Of a stretch of DNA of 64,000 nt, positions 56,985 to 64,000 are shown in pieces (position 1 is the first letter of the stretch; each line of letters starts with the position of its first letter). The notes beneath the pieces were generated by a model. That model saw only the letters and a list, made by a program, of their open reading frames with translations. It did no database searches and was not told the DNA's origin. Made by a program: the position numbers and the translations under genes. Origin of the DNA: DASSUW01 sp963789005 (GTDB lineage: Bacteria; Actinomycetota; Thermoleophilia; Solirubrobacterales; Solirubrobacteraceae). Location: NCBI GenBank assembly GCA_963789005.1, contig CAWBIZ010000002.1, positions 186,001 to 250,000 on the forward strand, given 5' to 3'.

Positions 56985-58421
56985 ATGGCTACCCCCGAGG
57001 TGATCGCCGAGCAGCAGGCGCTGGTCGGCATCAACGCCGACTACAAGGAGAAGTTCGGGTTCCACGACCCGGAGAGCGCGTACGCCTTCAAGGCCCCCAA
57101 GGGCCTCTCGCGCGAGCTCGTCGAGCAGATCTCCGAGTTCAAGAACGAGCCGCAGTGGATGCTCGAGTTCCGCCTGAAGGCGCTCGAGCATTTCCTCAGC
57201 CGGCCGCAGCCGACGTGGGGCTCGCCGATGCTGGCCGAGGTCGACTACGACAACATCCACTACTTCGTCCGCGCCTCCGAGAAGTCGTCGAAGACGTGGG
57301 ACGACGTGCCGGAGGACATCAAGAAGACGTTCGACCGCCTGGGCATCCCGGAGGCCGAGCGCAAGTTCCTCTCCGGCGTCGGCGCGCAGTACGAGTCCGA
57401 GGTCGTCTACCACCAGGTGCGCGAGGACCTCGAGAAGCAGGGCATCGTGTTCATGGACATGGACTCGGGCCTGCGCGAGCACGAGGACCTCGTGCGCGAG
57501 TACTTCGCCACGATCATCCCGTCGAACGACAACAAGCTCGCGGCGTTGAACAGCGCCGTGTGGTCGGGCGGCTCGTTCGTCTACGTGCCGCCGGGCGTGC
57601 ACGTGGAGATGCCGCTGCAGGCCTACTTCCGCATCAACACCGAGAACATGGGCCAGTTCGAGCGGACGCTGATCATCGCCGACGAGGGCTCCTACGTGCA
57701 CTACGTCGAGGGCTGCACGGCCCCCGTGTGGACGACCGACTCGCTGCACTCCGCCGTGGTCGAGCTGATCGCCAAGCCGGGCGCGCGGATCCGCTACACG
57801 ACCGTCCAGAACTGGTCGCAGAACGTCTACAACCTCGTCACCAAGCGCGCGATCGCCGAGACCGACGCCACCGTCGAGTGGGTCGACTGCAACCTCGGCT
57901 CCAAGCTCACGATGAAGTACCCGAGCGTGTACCTGATGGGCGAGCGCGCCCACGGCGAGGTGCTCTCGATCGCGTTCGCCGGCAACGGCCAGCACCAGGA
58001 CGCGGGCGCCAAGATCATCCACGCGGCGCCGAACACGACGTCGAACATCTTCGCCAAGTCGATCTCCAAGGACGGCGGGCGCTCCTCGTACCGGGGGCTG
58101 CTCGAGGTGGCCAAGGGCGCGCACGGCTCGCGCTCGAAGGTGGTGTGCGACGCGCTGCTGCTCGACGAGCAGTCGCGCTCGGACACCTATCCGACGATCC
58201 GCATCGGCGAGGACGACGTCGACGTCGGCCACGAGGCGAGCGTGTCGAAGATCGGGGAGGAGCAGCTCTTCTACCTGATGGCGCGCGGGCTGTCCGAGGA
58301 GGAGGCCGGAAAGCTGATCGTCAACGGCTTCATCGAGCCGATCGTCAAGGAGCTGCCGATGGAGTACGCGGTCGAGATGAACCGGCTGATCGAGCTCCAG
58401 ATGGAGGGCTCCATTGGCTGA
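56985..58421 (+). CDS. sufB: Fe-S cluster assembly scaffold SufB
   Basis: A 478-aa scaffold subunit of SufBC2D. The beta-helix core includes SAVWSGGSFVYVPPGVHVE, EGCTAPVW (with the conserved Cys), AGAKIIHAAPNTTSNI and the C-terminal YPTIRIGEDDVDVGHEASVSKI segment with the conserved Glu/His that contribute to cluster assembly. Length is standard and no intein is present. It follows the Rieske gene without a gap and overlaps sufD by 8 nt. Confidence 0.96.
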   Translation: MATPEVIAEQQALVGINADYKEKFGFHDPESAYAFKAPKGLSRELVEQISEFKNEPQWMLEFRLKALEHFLSRPQPTWGSPMLAEVDYDNIHYFVRASEKSSKTWDDVPEDIKKTFDRLGIPEAERKFLSGVGAQYESEVVYHQVREDLEKQGIVFMDMDSGLREHEDLVREYFATIIPSNDNKLAALNSAVWSGGSFVYVPPGVHVEMPLQAYFRINTENMGQFERTLIIADEGSYVHYVEGCTAPVWTTDSLHSAVVELIAKPGARIRYTTVQNWSQNVYNLVTKRAIAETDATVEWVDCNLGSKLTMKYPSVYLMGERAHGEVLSIAFAGNGQHQDAGAKIIHAAPNTTSNIFAKSISKDGGRSSYRGLLEVAKGAHGSRSKVVCDALLLDEQSRSDTYPTIRIGEDDVDVGHEASVSKIGEEQLFYLMARGLSEEEAGKLIVNGFIEPIVKELPMEYAVEMNRLIELQMEGSIG

Positions 58422-59604
58422 GGCGGCGACTCTCGAGCTCCCGACCTTCAAGGGGCGCGCGGGCTGGGAGTTCACCGACCTCTCGAAGCTCGACCTGACG
58501 GCGTTCTCGGCGGTCGACGGCGGCGACCTGGCCGCCGTTCCCGAGGGGCTGTTCTCGCTGGCCGACGCCACGCGGCTGGATCAGGTCGACGGCGCGGTCT
58601 CCGACGGCGCGGCGGTCGAGGACGGCCCGGTCGTGCTCCCGCTCTCGGTCGCCCGCGAGCGGCATCCGGAGCTGGTCGAGCCCCACCTCGGCCGCGTGGT
58701 CGCGGCCGACGACGTCTTCACGAGCTGGAACGAGGACGCGTGGGACGGCGGCGCGTTCGTGTGGGTCCCGCGCGGCGTGCGCGTCGAGGCCCCGATCCTG
58801 CTGACCGCGGTGACCGCCGCAGCCGGGACCGCGCTCCAACGGCGCGTCCTGATCGTGCTCGAGGACGGCGCCGAGGCCGAGGTGTGGGAGCAGTACCTGT
58901 CCGGCTCGTCGGACGGCGAGACGCTCCTGAACACCGTCGTCGAGCTGGTCGTCGGCGAGAACGCGCACCTGCGCTACGTCTGCGGCCAGGACCTGAACGA
59001 GAAGTCGTGGATCTTCGGCGCGCAGCGCGCCGAGGTCGCCCGCGACGGCTCGCTCGACTGGGTGGTCGTCGGCTTCGGCGGCGGCAACGGCCGCATGCGC
59101 ACGGAGACGCTGCTCGCCGGCGAGGGGGCCTCCGGCAAGGTCACCGGCGCCTACGCGCCGCACGGACGCCAGCACATCGACTTCGACACCACGCAGGAGC
59201 ACGGCGCGCCGCACACGACGTCCGATCTCGCGTTCCGCGGCATCCTCTCCGACCGCTCGCAGGCCGTCTGGCGGGGCATGATCAAGGTCGACCCCGGCGC
59301 CCAGCAGACCGACGCCTTCCAGGAGTGCCGCAACCTGCTGCTCTCCAAGCGAGCGCACGCGGACGCCATCCCGGGGCTCGAGATCCTGGCGAACGACGTC
59401 CGCTGCACCCACGCGGCCGCGATCGCCCAGATCGACAAGGAGCAGCTCTTCTACCTGCGCTCCCGCGGGCTCGACACCGCGGTCTCGACGCGGCTGGTGA
59501 TCGAGGGCTTCATGGCCGAGCTCGTCGAGCGCTTCGAGGAGGGCCCGATCCGAGAGGCCCTGTCCGGCGCCCTCGAACGCCGCCTCTCGCTGGTCCTTGA
59601 CTAG
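58414..59604 (+). CDS. sufD: Fe-S cluster assembly protein SufD
   Basis: A 396-aa SufD homologue that pairs with SufB and binds SufC. N-terminal GRAGWEFTDLSKLDL matches the family entry, followed by the beta-helix (DAWDGGAFVWVPRGVRVE) and the C-terminal CTHAAAIAQIDKEQLFYLRSRGL region with the conserved His. TTG start inside the sufB 3' end; this start gives the standard N-terminus. Last gene of the second suf block. sufC, its partner ATPase, is about 16 kb upstream. Confidence 0.95.
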   Translation: MAEAATLELPTFKGRAGWEFTDLSKLDLTAFSAVDGGDLAAVPEGLFSLADATRLDQVDGAVSDGAAVEDGPVVLPLSVARERHPELVEPHLGRVVAADDVFTSWNEDAWDGGAFVWVPRGVRVEAPILLTAVTAAAGTALQRRVLIVLEDGAEAEVWEQYLSGSSDGETLLNTVVELVVGENAHLRYVCGQDLNEKSWIFGAQRAEVARDGSLDWVVVGFGGGNGRMRTETLLAGEGASGKVTGAYAPHGRQHIDFDTTQEHGAPHTTSDLAFRGILSDRSQAVWRGMIKVDPGAQQTDAFQECRNLLLSKRAHADAIPGLEILANDVRCTHAAAIAQIDKEQLFYLRSRGLDTAVSTRLVIEGFMAELVERFEEGPIREALSGALERRLSLVLD

Positions 59605-59766
59605 TTAGACGCCTGCCTTCCGCCTCCGACTCGGTCTGAACCGGGAGCAGGAAGCCACCGGAAAGATCATCCGGGAGGACGACGTCGGATCCCCCGCCCG
59701 GCGGACGACGTACAGCCCGCGTCCGCATACCTTCGCCTCGACCTATCGGCGAGAAAGAGGAGCAAC

Positions 59767-60318
59767 GTGTCCTGCATGACGACCCGCACCCACCTCACGC
59801 GGTCCGCGCTCGGGGCGGCGGCGCTCGCAGCCGCCATCGCACTGCCGCTCGCGGCCGCTCCGGCGGCGCGGGCGTACAAGTCGACCTCCGTCGCGCAGCC
59901 GGGCTACGAGTCGAGCACGCTGGCGATGAAGGTCAAGGGCAAGCCGCGGGCGGGCAGGATCGTGACGCTCCGGGTGACCGGCTCCAACGCGCTGTTCCCG
60001 GTGCCCCTGGATCCGGACTTCCCCGATCGCGAGCCGCTGGACTACACGCTCGACGTCTACGTCCAGGACCGTTCGGTCTACCCGAGCTGCGGGGCGACCG
60101 TCGACGAGCAGACCGACCGCGTGGTCAACCTGCCGGACAAGGTCGACCAGATCGGCTTCATCCTGGACGAGGGCCCGTCCGGGCCGTTCGGGCACACCAT
60201 CAGATACCGGGCGGGATCCAAGCGGAAGCTCATGTTCTGCGCCTACACGCGCTACTCGGCCACCGACGACATCATCCGCTCGTCGCTCAAGCACAACCTG
60301 CGCAGGAAGCGGCGGTGA
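59767..60318 (+). CDS. Secreted protein of unknown function, 183 aa
   Basis: I do not recognise the family. The N-terminus is a clear signal peptide (TRSALGAAALAAAIALPLAA, cleavage near AARAY). The mature part is a beta-rich domain that starts like an Ig-type fold (LAMKVKGKPRAGRIVTLRVTG), carries two cysteines likely to form a disulfide (YPSCGATV and LMFCAYTR) and ends in a strongly basic tail. GTG start with GAGGAG 5 nt upstream; ATG 59776 is less well spaced. It has its own 162-bp upstream region after sufD. Confidence 0.68.
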   Translation: MSCMTTRTHLTRSALGAAALAAAIALPLAAAPAARAYKSTSVAQPGYESSTLAMKVKGKPRAGRIVTLRVTGSNALFPVPLDPDFPDREPLDYTLDVYVQDRSVYPSCGATVDEQTDRVVNLPDKVDQIGFILDEGPSGPFGHTIRYRAGSKRKLMFCAYTRYSATDDIIRSSLKHNLRRKRR

Positions 60319-60337
60319 GAGGTGGCTACGTCCGCTA

Positions 60338-60359
60338 AACGTGGCAATATGTCCACGTT
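60338..60359 (+). promoter_or_regulatory. Inverted repeat over the nucleotidyltransferase promoter/start, candidate autoregulatory operator
   Basis: AACGTGG, 8-nt spacer CAATATGT, CCACGTT: a perfect 7-bp dyad ending one base before the ATG at 60360. The spacer contains CAATAT, a possible -10 that would make the transcript leaderless. The encoded protein has an N-terminal winged helix, so self-repression at this site is likely but not shown. Confidence 0.55.
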
Positions 60360-60965
60360 ATGCGGACGCAGCCACCGGCCATCGCTCCGTTCTTCCGATC
60401 GCAGCTTCAGGCGCGCCTGCTCGCCGCGCTTCTCTTGGGCACCACCGAGGAGGTCGGCGCGCCCGAGCTTCAGGACCGCCTCGGGGCGTCGCGATCGGGC
60501 ATCAACCAGGAGCTTGGGCGGCTGCTCGATGCCGGCATCCTCACGCGCCGGATGGTCGGCAGGAGCGCGCTGTACCGGCCCGCCGAGGACTCACCGCTCG
60601 TCGAGCCGTTGCGGACGCTCGTCGAGCGGACCGTCGGGGTGGAGCCGGAGCTTCGGCGCGCGCTGGCGGCGGTCGACGGTGTCGAGGCCGCGGCGATCTA
60701 CGGCTCCTGGGCCGCCGGGACGTCCGTCCGGCCTCTCAGCGACGTCGACGTCCTCGTGATCGGCGACACCAACGCCGACGAGCTGGAGCGGGCAATCCGC
60801 AGGGTCGAGCGCTTGGCCGGCCGAGAGGTCAACCTCACGCGGTATGACCGCGACGATTGGCTTGAGCGGGTTCGCCTGGGATCCGGCTTCGCACGGACGG
60901 TGCTCGATCGGCCCAGGATCGCGCTCGTCGGAGAGATCCCGGAGGACGGGCGTGGCAAGGGCTGA
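60360..60965 (+). CDS. Winged-helix/minimal nucleotidyltransferase fusion (antitoxin-like, MntA-type)
   Basis: A 201-aa fusion. Residues about 10-75 form a winged helix (LLAALLLGTTEEVGAPELQDRL start, recognition helix around SRSGINQELGRLLDAGILTRR). Residues about 95-200 form a polymerase-beta-like minimal nucleotidyltransferase with the active-site pattern YGSWAAGTSVRPLSDVDVLV. Such proteins pair with HEPN toxins; MntA-type enzymes AMPylate the HEPN partner to silence it. Here the HEPN-like gene begins inside its 3' end (14-nt overlap). The DNA-binding domain suggests transcriptional autoregulation as well. Confidence 0.8.
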   Translation: MRTQPPAIAPFFRSQLQARLLAALLLGTTEEVGAPELQDRLGASRSGINQELGRLLDAGILTRRMVGRSALYRPAEDSPLVEPLRTLVERTVGVEPELRRALAAVDGVEAAAIYGSWAAGTSVRPLSDVDVLVIGDTNADELERAIRRVERLAGREVNLTRYDRDDWLERVRLGSGFARTVLDRPRIALVGEIPEDGRGKG

Positions 60966-61369
60966 GGTAGACGCGGTACGGCCGGACCAGCGAGCGGCCG
61001 TCGCGTTCATCCAGCAGGCGCGCCGTCAGCTGCAGAGCGCGCTGATCGATGGCATGACCCCGAGAGCAGCTTCGGCCTCTCCTACCAGGCAGCGATCAAG
61101 GCACTACGGGAGCGCTGATCGCAGTCGGCCGGAGGGTGACGGCCGGGGAATCGGGCCATCTCGTGCTGATCCGCGAGGCCCGCGGGCGGATCGGCGGTGA
61201 CGAAGCGCTGTTCGACCGCCTCGACCGGATGCGCCGGACGCGGCACGAGGTCTTCTATGAGGTCGCGGAGGTCAGCCGGCGCGAGCTCGAGACGGCCCAG
61301 CGCGATGCCCAGGCCCTCATGGACCTCTCGGCACGGTTCGTCATGAGCCAGGCCGAGCGGTCTTCCTAG
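60952..61369 (+). pseudogene. HEPN-domain toxin-like gene disrupted by two 1-nt frameshifts
   Basis: From GTG 60952 the first about 33 codons read as a HEPN N-terminus (AVAFIQQARRQLQSALIDG). The reading then moves to a second frame at about 61053 (HDPESSFGLSYQAAIKALRE) and to a third at about 61112 (ALIAVGRRVTAGESGHLVLIREARG, then DRLDRMRRTRHEVFYEV). Two single-base losses (a C at about 61053, a G at about 61112) explain both. The R-x4-H RNase-type motif of HEPN proteins survives in RMRRTRHEVFY. As given it cannot make a full toxin; sequencing error or inactivation are both possible. It shares a CTAG stop quartet with the convergent gene. Confidence 0.65.
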
Positions 61370-62142
61370 CCGTCCAGGAAGGGCACGACCATCGCGACCA
61401 CCAGGTCGGCGCGGTCGAGGACGCCCGATCCGGGCGGCATGAAGTGTGTCGTGCCGGGCAGCACCGCGAGCTGTGATCGCCCGGGCCCGGTCATGTCGCC
61501 CGGCACGCCGCCGCCCAGCAGCCGGACCATCTCGACGGCGTGCTCGAGCCGGATGATGTCGGAGTCGCCGACGATCAGCAGGACCGGTGCCTCGACGCCG
61601 CTGATCTCCCACGAGAACGGCGTCGTGTCGAGCGCCTTCAGCTTGAGCACGAGATTCGGGAAGTCGTCCGGGTTGGGCGCGAGGCGCTTGTACTCGGCCT
61701 CCATCGGCGTGCCCGCGAACATCTCCGGCGTGATCGACGGGAACATGTCGATCACCTCGGAGTACATCCCGTCGTAGCGGAAGGACGCCGACGCGAGCGC
61801 GGCCCGGCGCACGAGGTCCGGGTGCCGGATCGCCATCTGCAGCCCGATTCCGCCACCCATGCTGTAGCCGACGACGTCGACCTCGTCGAGCTCCAGGTGG
61901 CGAGCGAGGCCAGCCATGTCGTCGGCCATTCCCTCGTAGGTGATCGGGCGGTCGACGATGTCGGGCGTACGCCCGTGGCCCTGCGGGTCGACCGCGATGA
62001 CCTGGCGCGTCCTCGCCAGCGGCGCGAGCAGCGGCGCCATCGACTCGGTGGTCATGTATGCCCCCGGCAGAAGGAGGGTCGGGGGGCCGTCGCCGTGGAT
62101 CTCGTAGTACAGGTCGACATCGTCCACGGGCGCGTAGGGCAT
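61366..62142 (-). CDS. Alpha/beta-hydrolase
   Basis: A 258-aa cytoplasmic hydrolase. The strand-turn LLLPGAYMTTESM supplies the oxyanion region, the nucleophile elbow is VVGYSMGGGIG, the acid is probably Asp in IVGDSDIIRLEH, and the catalytic His is in LPGTTHFMPPGS. No signal peptide. The early DPQGHGRT loop is typical of esterase/haloperoxidase-like members. Substrate unknown. 26 bp separate its start from the divergent methyltransferase. Confidence 0.85.
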   Translation of the reverse strand: MPYAPVDDVDLYYEIHGDGPPTLLLPGAYMTTESMAPLLAPLARTRQVIAVDPQGHGRTPDIVDRPITYEGMADDMAGLARHLELDEVDVVGYSMGGGIGLQMAIRHPDLVRRAALASASFRYDGMYSEVIDMFPSITPEMFAGTPMEAEYKRLAPNPDDFPNLVLKLKALDTTPFSWEISGVEAPVLLIVGDSDIIRLEHAVEMVRLLGGGVPGDMTGPGRSQLAVLPGTTHFMPPGSGVLDRADLVVAMVVPFLDG

Positions 62143-62168
62143 GGCGTCGTACCGTAGCCTCCCGGGGC

Positions 62169-62933
62169 GTGCAGTTCGCCGCGCCCGCCGAGCAGTACGA
62201 CCGCTTCATGGGGCGGTACCTGCCGACGCTCGGAGTTGCGCTTGCAGATGCCGCCGGTGTGACGTCCGGCATGCGGGTCGTCGACGTGGGCTGCGGGCCG
62301 GGCGGCCTGACGGCCGAGCTGGCCGCGCGCGTCGGCGCCGCGAACGTCGCCGCGATCGACCCGGCGCCGCAGTTCGTGGCGGCGTGCCGCGACCGCAATC
62401 CCGGCGCCGACGTCCGCGAAGGCGTCGCCGAGGAGCTGCCGTGGGGCGACGGCGAGTTCGACGCCGCGCTCTCCTCGCTCGTCGTCGGCTTCATGCGCGA
62501 CGCCGACCTCGGCCTGCGCGAGATGGCGCGCGTCACGCGGCCGGGCGGCACGGTCGCGGCGTGCATGTGGGACACCGCGACGGGCGGGATGACGATGCTG
62601 AGCATGTTCTGGACGGCGGCGCGGCGCGTGCAGCCCGGCGTCGAGGGCGAGCGACGGATGGCCGGGACCGCCGAGGGGGACCTCATGGAGCGGTTCGCGC
62701 GCGCCGGCCTCGAGGACGTCGCCGGCCACCCGCTCGAGGCGCGCGCGGAGTATGCCGGCTTCGACGACTTCTGGGAGCCGTTCACGTTCGCCGTCGGGCC
62801 TGCCGGGCAGTTCCTGAAGTCGCTGTCGGTGGAGCGGCGGGCGGGAGTGCGGGAGGGGCTTCGCGCCGAGGTCCCCGACGGGCCGTTCACCCTCGATGCC
62901 CGCGCGTGGTTCGCGCGCGGCACCGTCGCCTGA
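62169..62933 (+). CDS. Class I SAM-dependent methyltransferase
   Basis: A 254-aa UbiE/Methyltransf_11-type enzyme. Motif I is VVDVGCGPGGLTAEL, the acidic loop AAIDPAPQFV, and motif III follows LPWGDGEFDAALSSLVVGF, with RPGGTVAACMWD after it. The start of the protein, FAAPAEQYDRFMGRYLPTL, matches family openings, so I chose the GTG at 62169. Substrate not assignable. Contrast with the truncated relative at 38.8-39.3 kb, which lacks motif I. Confidence 0.87.
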   Translation: MQFAAPAEQYDRFMGRYLPTLGVALADAAGVTSGMRVVDVGCGPGGLTAELAARVGAANVAAIDPAPQFVAACRDRNPGADVREGVAEELPWGDGEFDAALSSLVVGFMRDADLGLREMARVTRPGGTVAACMWDTATGGMTMLSMFWTAARRVQPGVEGERRMAGTAEGDLMERFARAGLEDVAGHPLEARAEYAGFDDFWEPFTFAVGPAGQFLKSLSVERRAGVREGLRAEVPDGPFTLDARAWFARGTVA

Positions 62934-62979
62934 CTCGTCGGCCTGCGATGAGTTTCTCGCCGCCGCTCGTCCTTAGGAC

Positions 62980-63228
62980 ATGAGAAAGCTCATCGTCAAC
63001 ACGTTCATGTCGCTCGACGGCCTTCCCGGTGGTGATCGGGACCGGGAAGCGCTTCTTCGGCGACGGCGCCGTCCCGGCCGCGCGCGGCTGGTCGGCAGCC
63101 GGGCGTCGAAGACCGGCGTGACGATCAACACGTACGAGCCGGCGGGCGACGTCGAACCGGGCTCGTTCGAGTTCGAAGAGCCCACCGAGGCCGAGCGCGA
63201 GCGGCGCGCGCGTCTCGCAGACGGCTAG
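62980..63228 (+). pseudogene. Decayed dihydrofolate-reductase-family (RibD-C-like) gene
   Basis: The first codons (MRKLIVNTFMSLDG) are the normal N-terminus of these about 190-aa proteins. The middle, over 100 codons, is missing. Directly after them a different frame reads VVIGTGKRFFGDGAVPAA, and the original frame then resumes as SKTGVTINTYEPAGDVEPGSFEFEEPTEAE, both normal C-terminal segments. So the gene has a large internal deletion plus frame changes and cannot encode the enzyme fold. The stop shares CTAG with the convergent CGNR gene. Confidence 0.72.
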
Positions 63229-63794
63229 TCGCGGGCTCGCGCGACGCGGCGCCGGTAGGCGCGACGGTTCTTCTCTCGCTGCCCGCAGACGGCCATCGAG
63301 CACCAGTGGCCCGAGCGGTTCTTGGAGTGGTCGTAGAAGGCCCAGCGACAGACGTCGCGCTCGCAGGCCTTCAGGCGCGGCCAGGTGCCCTCGGCGACGG
63401 CCGTGTGAAGTGCGGCGACGATGTGGCCGAGGGCGGCGTCGACGCCGGAGGCCGACGGCTCGAGGTCGCTGTGCGTTCCGTCGAAGACCGGGGCGAGGCG
63501 GGCTCGGTGGGCCGCCGCGTTGACCGTGTCGGCGGCAGCCGGATCGTGGGGGAGGCCCGCGTTGGCGGCCGCGAGGTCGCGGAGCGCCTCGCGCAGCGCG
63601 ATCGCGCGCTCGTGGTCGGCCGCGGTTACGCGCGCCGCGCGCTCCAGCAGCCCGGCGGCCGCCAGCCAGTCGCGCAGCGCCGCCGCGTCGGGCAGCAGCT
63701 CCGGGCCGCCCTCGAGGTCGTTGGTGTTCACGAACCGCTGGACGAGGCGCAGCGCTCCCGGCGCCGGGGCGCGGTCACCTGGCTCCGCTCGCAT
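63225..63794 (-). CDS. CGNR zinc-finger/ABATE-domain regulator
   Basis: A 189-aa putative transcription factor. An N-terminal ABATE-like helical domain (LRLVQRFVNTNDLEGG, LRDWLAAAGLL) is followed by a C-terminal CGNR-type zinc finger with ligands in KACERDVCRWAFYDHSKN, then SGHWCSMAVCGQREKNRRAYRRR. In this family the finger is thought to bind DNA. It is divergent from an AzlC-type permease gene across 46 bp and is the likely regulator of that gene. ATG start only 6 nt after a TATGAT -10-like element, so probably leaderless. Confidence 0.85.
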   Translation of the reverse strand: MRAEPGDRAPAPGALRLVQRFVNTNDLEGGPELLPDAAALRDWLAAAGLLERAARVTAADHERAIALREALRDLAAANAGLPHDPAAADTVNAAAHRARLAPVFDGTHSDLEPSASGVDAALGHIVAALHTAVAEGTWPRLKACERDVCRWAFYDHSKNRSGHWCSMAVCGQREKNRRAYRRRVARARD

Positions 63795-63800
63795 GCGCTC

Positions 63801-63833
63801 ATCATACCCTCAAAACACCATTGTTGGTATGGT
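63801..63833. promoter_or_regulatory. Divergent promoter region with dyad between CGNR regulator and azlC-like gene
   Basis: Minus-strand TATGAT (63806-63801) lies 6 nt before the CGNR start, and plus-strand TATGGT (63828-63833) lies 7 nt before GTG 63841. The dyad CATACC (63804-63809) / GGTATG (63826-63831) links both elements, and CACCAT / ATGGTG forms a smaller one inside. A regulator bound here could control both genes. Confidence 0.45.
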
Positions 63834-63840
63834 GACGCCC

Positions 63841-64000
63841 GTGGCGTCAAGCACCACCGAGAACGCGACGCTGGCCGACGGCATCCGCGCCGGGCTGCCG
63901 CTCGTGCTGCCGACGTTCGCCATCGGTACGTCCTTCGGCGTGCTCGCCGAGCCCGAGATCGGCGCCGTCGCAGCGATCGCGATGTCGTTCATCGTGTTCG
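63841..64000 (+). CDS. AzlC-family branched-chain amino acid permease, N-terminal part (runs off right edge)
   Basis: 53 codons are visible. ADGIRAGLPLVLPTFAIGTSFGVLAEPEIG and the following helix IAMSFIVF match the start of AzlC proteins, which with a small AzlD partner form branched-chain amino acid or azaleucine exporters. GTG 63841 is chosen because it sits just after a -10-like TATGGT; ATG 63829 and GTG 63832 are in-frame alternatives. The rest, and any azlD, lie beyond the window. Confidence 0.72.
   Translation, partial: MASSTTENATLADGIRAGLPLVLPTFAIGTSFGVLAEPEIGAVAAIAMSFIVF

Noticed and set aside
55281..58571. Upstream extension of the class I peptidase frame on the minus strand, giving a 1349-codon frame
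   Set aside because: The extension lies antisense to sufB and the Rieske gene and in another frame of the ATP-grasp gene; the real protein starts at GTG 55280 with the conserved PLIGVTT strand.
1..64000. CRISPR arrays, rRNA, tRNA or insertion sequences
   Set aside because: No regularly spaced repeats, transposase motifs or terminal inverted repeats were seen, and gene-free gaps are too short for rRNA; a tRNA cannot be fully excluded by eye but none was recognised.

Overview
The window is about 64 kb of very GC-rich DNA with densely packed genes. GTG (and some TTG) starts are common, and 4-nt ATGA/GTGA stop-start overlaps join genes into operons. Rrf2-SufBDCSU iron-sulfur assembly, PspC-coupled NarL-type two-component systems, a CGNR/ABATE regulator and myo-inositol catabolism together suggest an actinobacterium. 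A soil Thermoleophilia/Solirubrobacterales-like organism is my best guess; this is inferred from gene content and was not searched.

Layout. 0-8 kb: 3' end of iolD, then iolA, iolG and an SDR (inositol catabolism), a convergent sugar transporter with an unusual soluble C-terminal domain, and a multicopper oxidase/cupredoxin pair. 8.4-11.6 kb: an envelope-stress locus resembling LiaFSR (PspC-LiaF-like protein, a small membrane protein, a PspC histidine kinase and a NarL regulator) carrying two apparent frameshifts. 11.6-24.4 kb: beta-propeller, uracil-DNA glycosylase, REC-PAS-kinase hybrid, AI-2E permease, DAO and GMC flavoenzymes, histidine phosphatase, diguanylate cyclase, then glyoxalase, response regulator and two tandem kinases in one operon. 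24.5-28.2 kb: SRPBCC protein and a MacB-like ABC exporter, divergent from those kinases across a perfect 22-bp palindrome. 28.3-39.3 kb: membrane protein, esterase, TrpB2, a giant secreted phosphodiesterase/5'-nucleotidase fusion, lytic transglycosylase, TypA and a truncated methyltransferase.

39.3-42.2 kb holds sufR-sufC-sufS-sufU. The other half of the SUF machinery (Rieske ferredoxin-sufB-sufD) lies at 56.7-59.6 kb. Between them are a cyclase/MBL pair; a citryl-CoA lyase/CoA-ligase/VOC/GST operon divergent from an ATP-grasp ligase; a SpoIIE phosphatase; and a minus-strand five-gene set. That set comprises a circularly permuted ATP-grasp enzyme, a class I glutamine-amidotransferase-like peptidase, an asparagine-synthetase-like amidotransferase, a GCS2 carboxylate-amine ligase and a secreted peptidase. 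It looks like a pathway for a gamma-glutamyl or amidated small peptide and is my leading candidate for an undescribed system.

59.7-64 kb: secreted protein, a winged-helix-nucleotidyltransferase/HEPN toxin-antitoxin-like pair with a frameshifted HEPN gene, hydrolase, methyltransferase, a decayed dihydrofolate-reductase-family gene, a CGNR regulator and the start of an AzlC permease. I saw no rRNA, tRNA, CRISPR array or insertion sequence, and no gene-free stretch longer than 300 bases.
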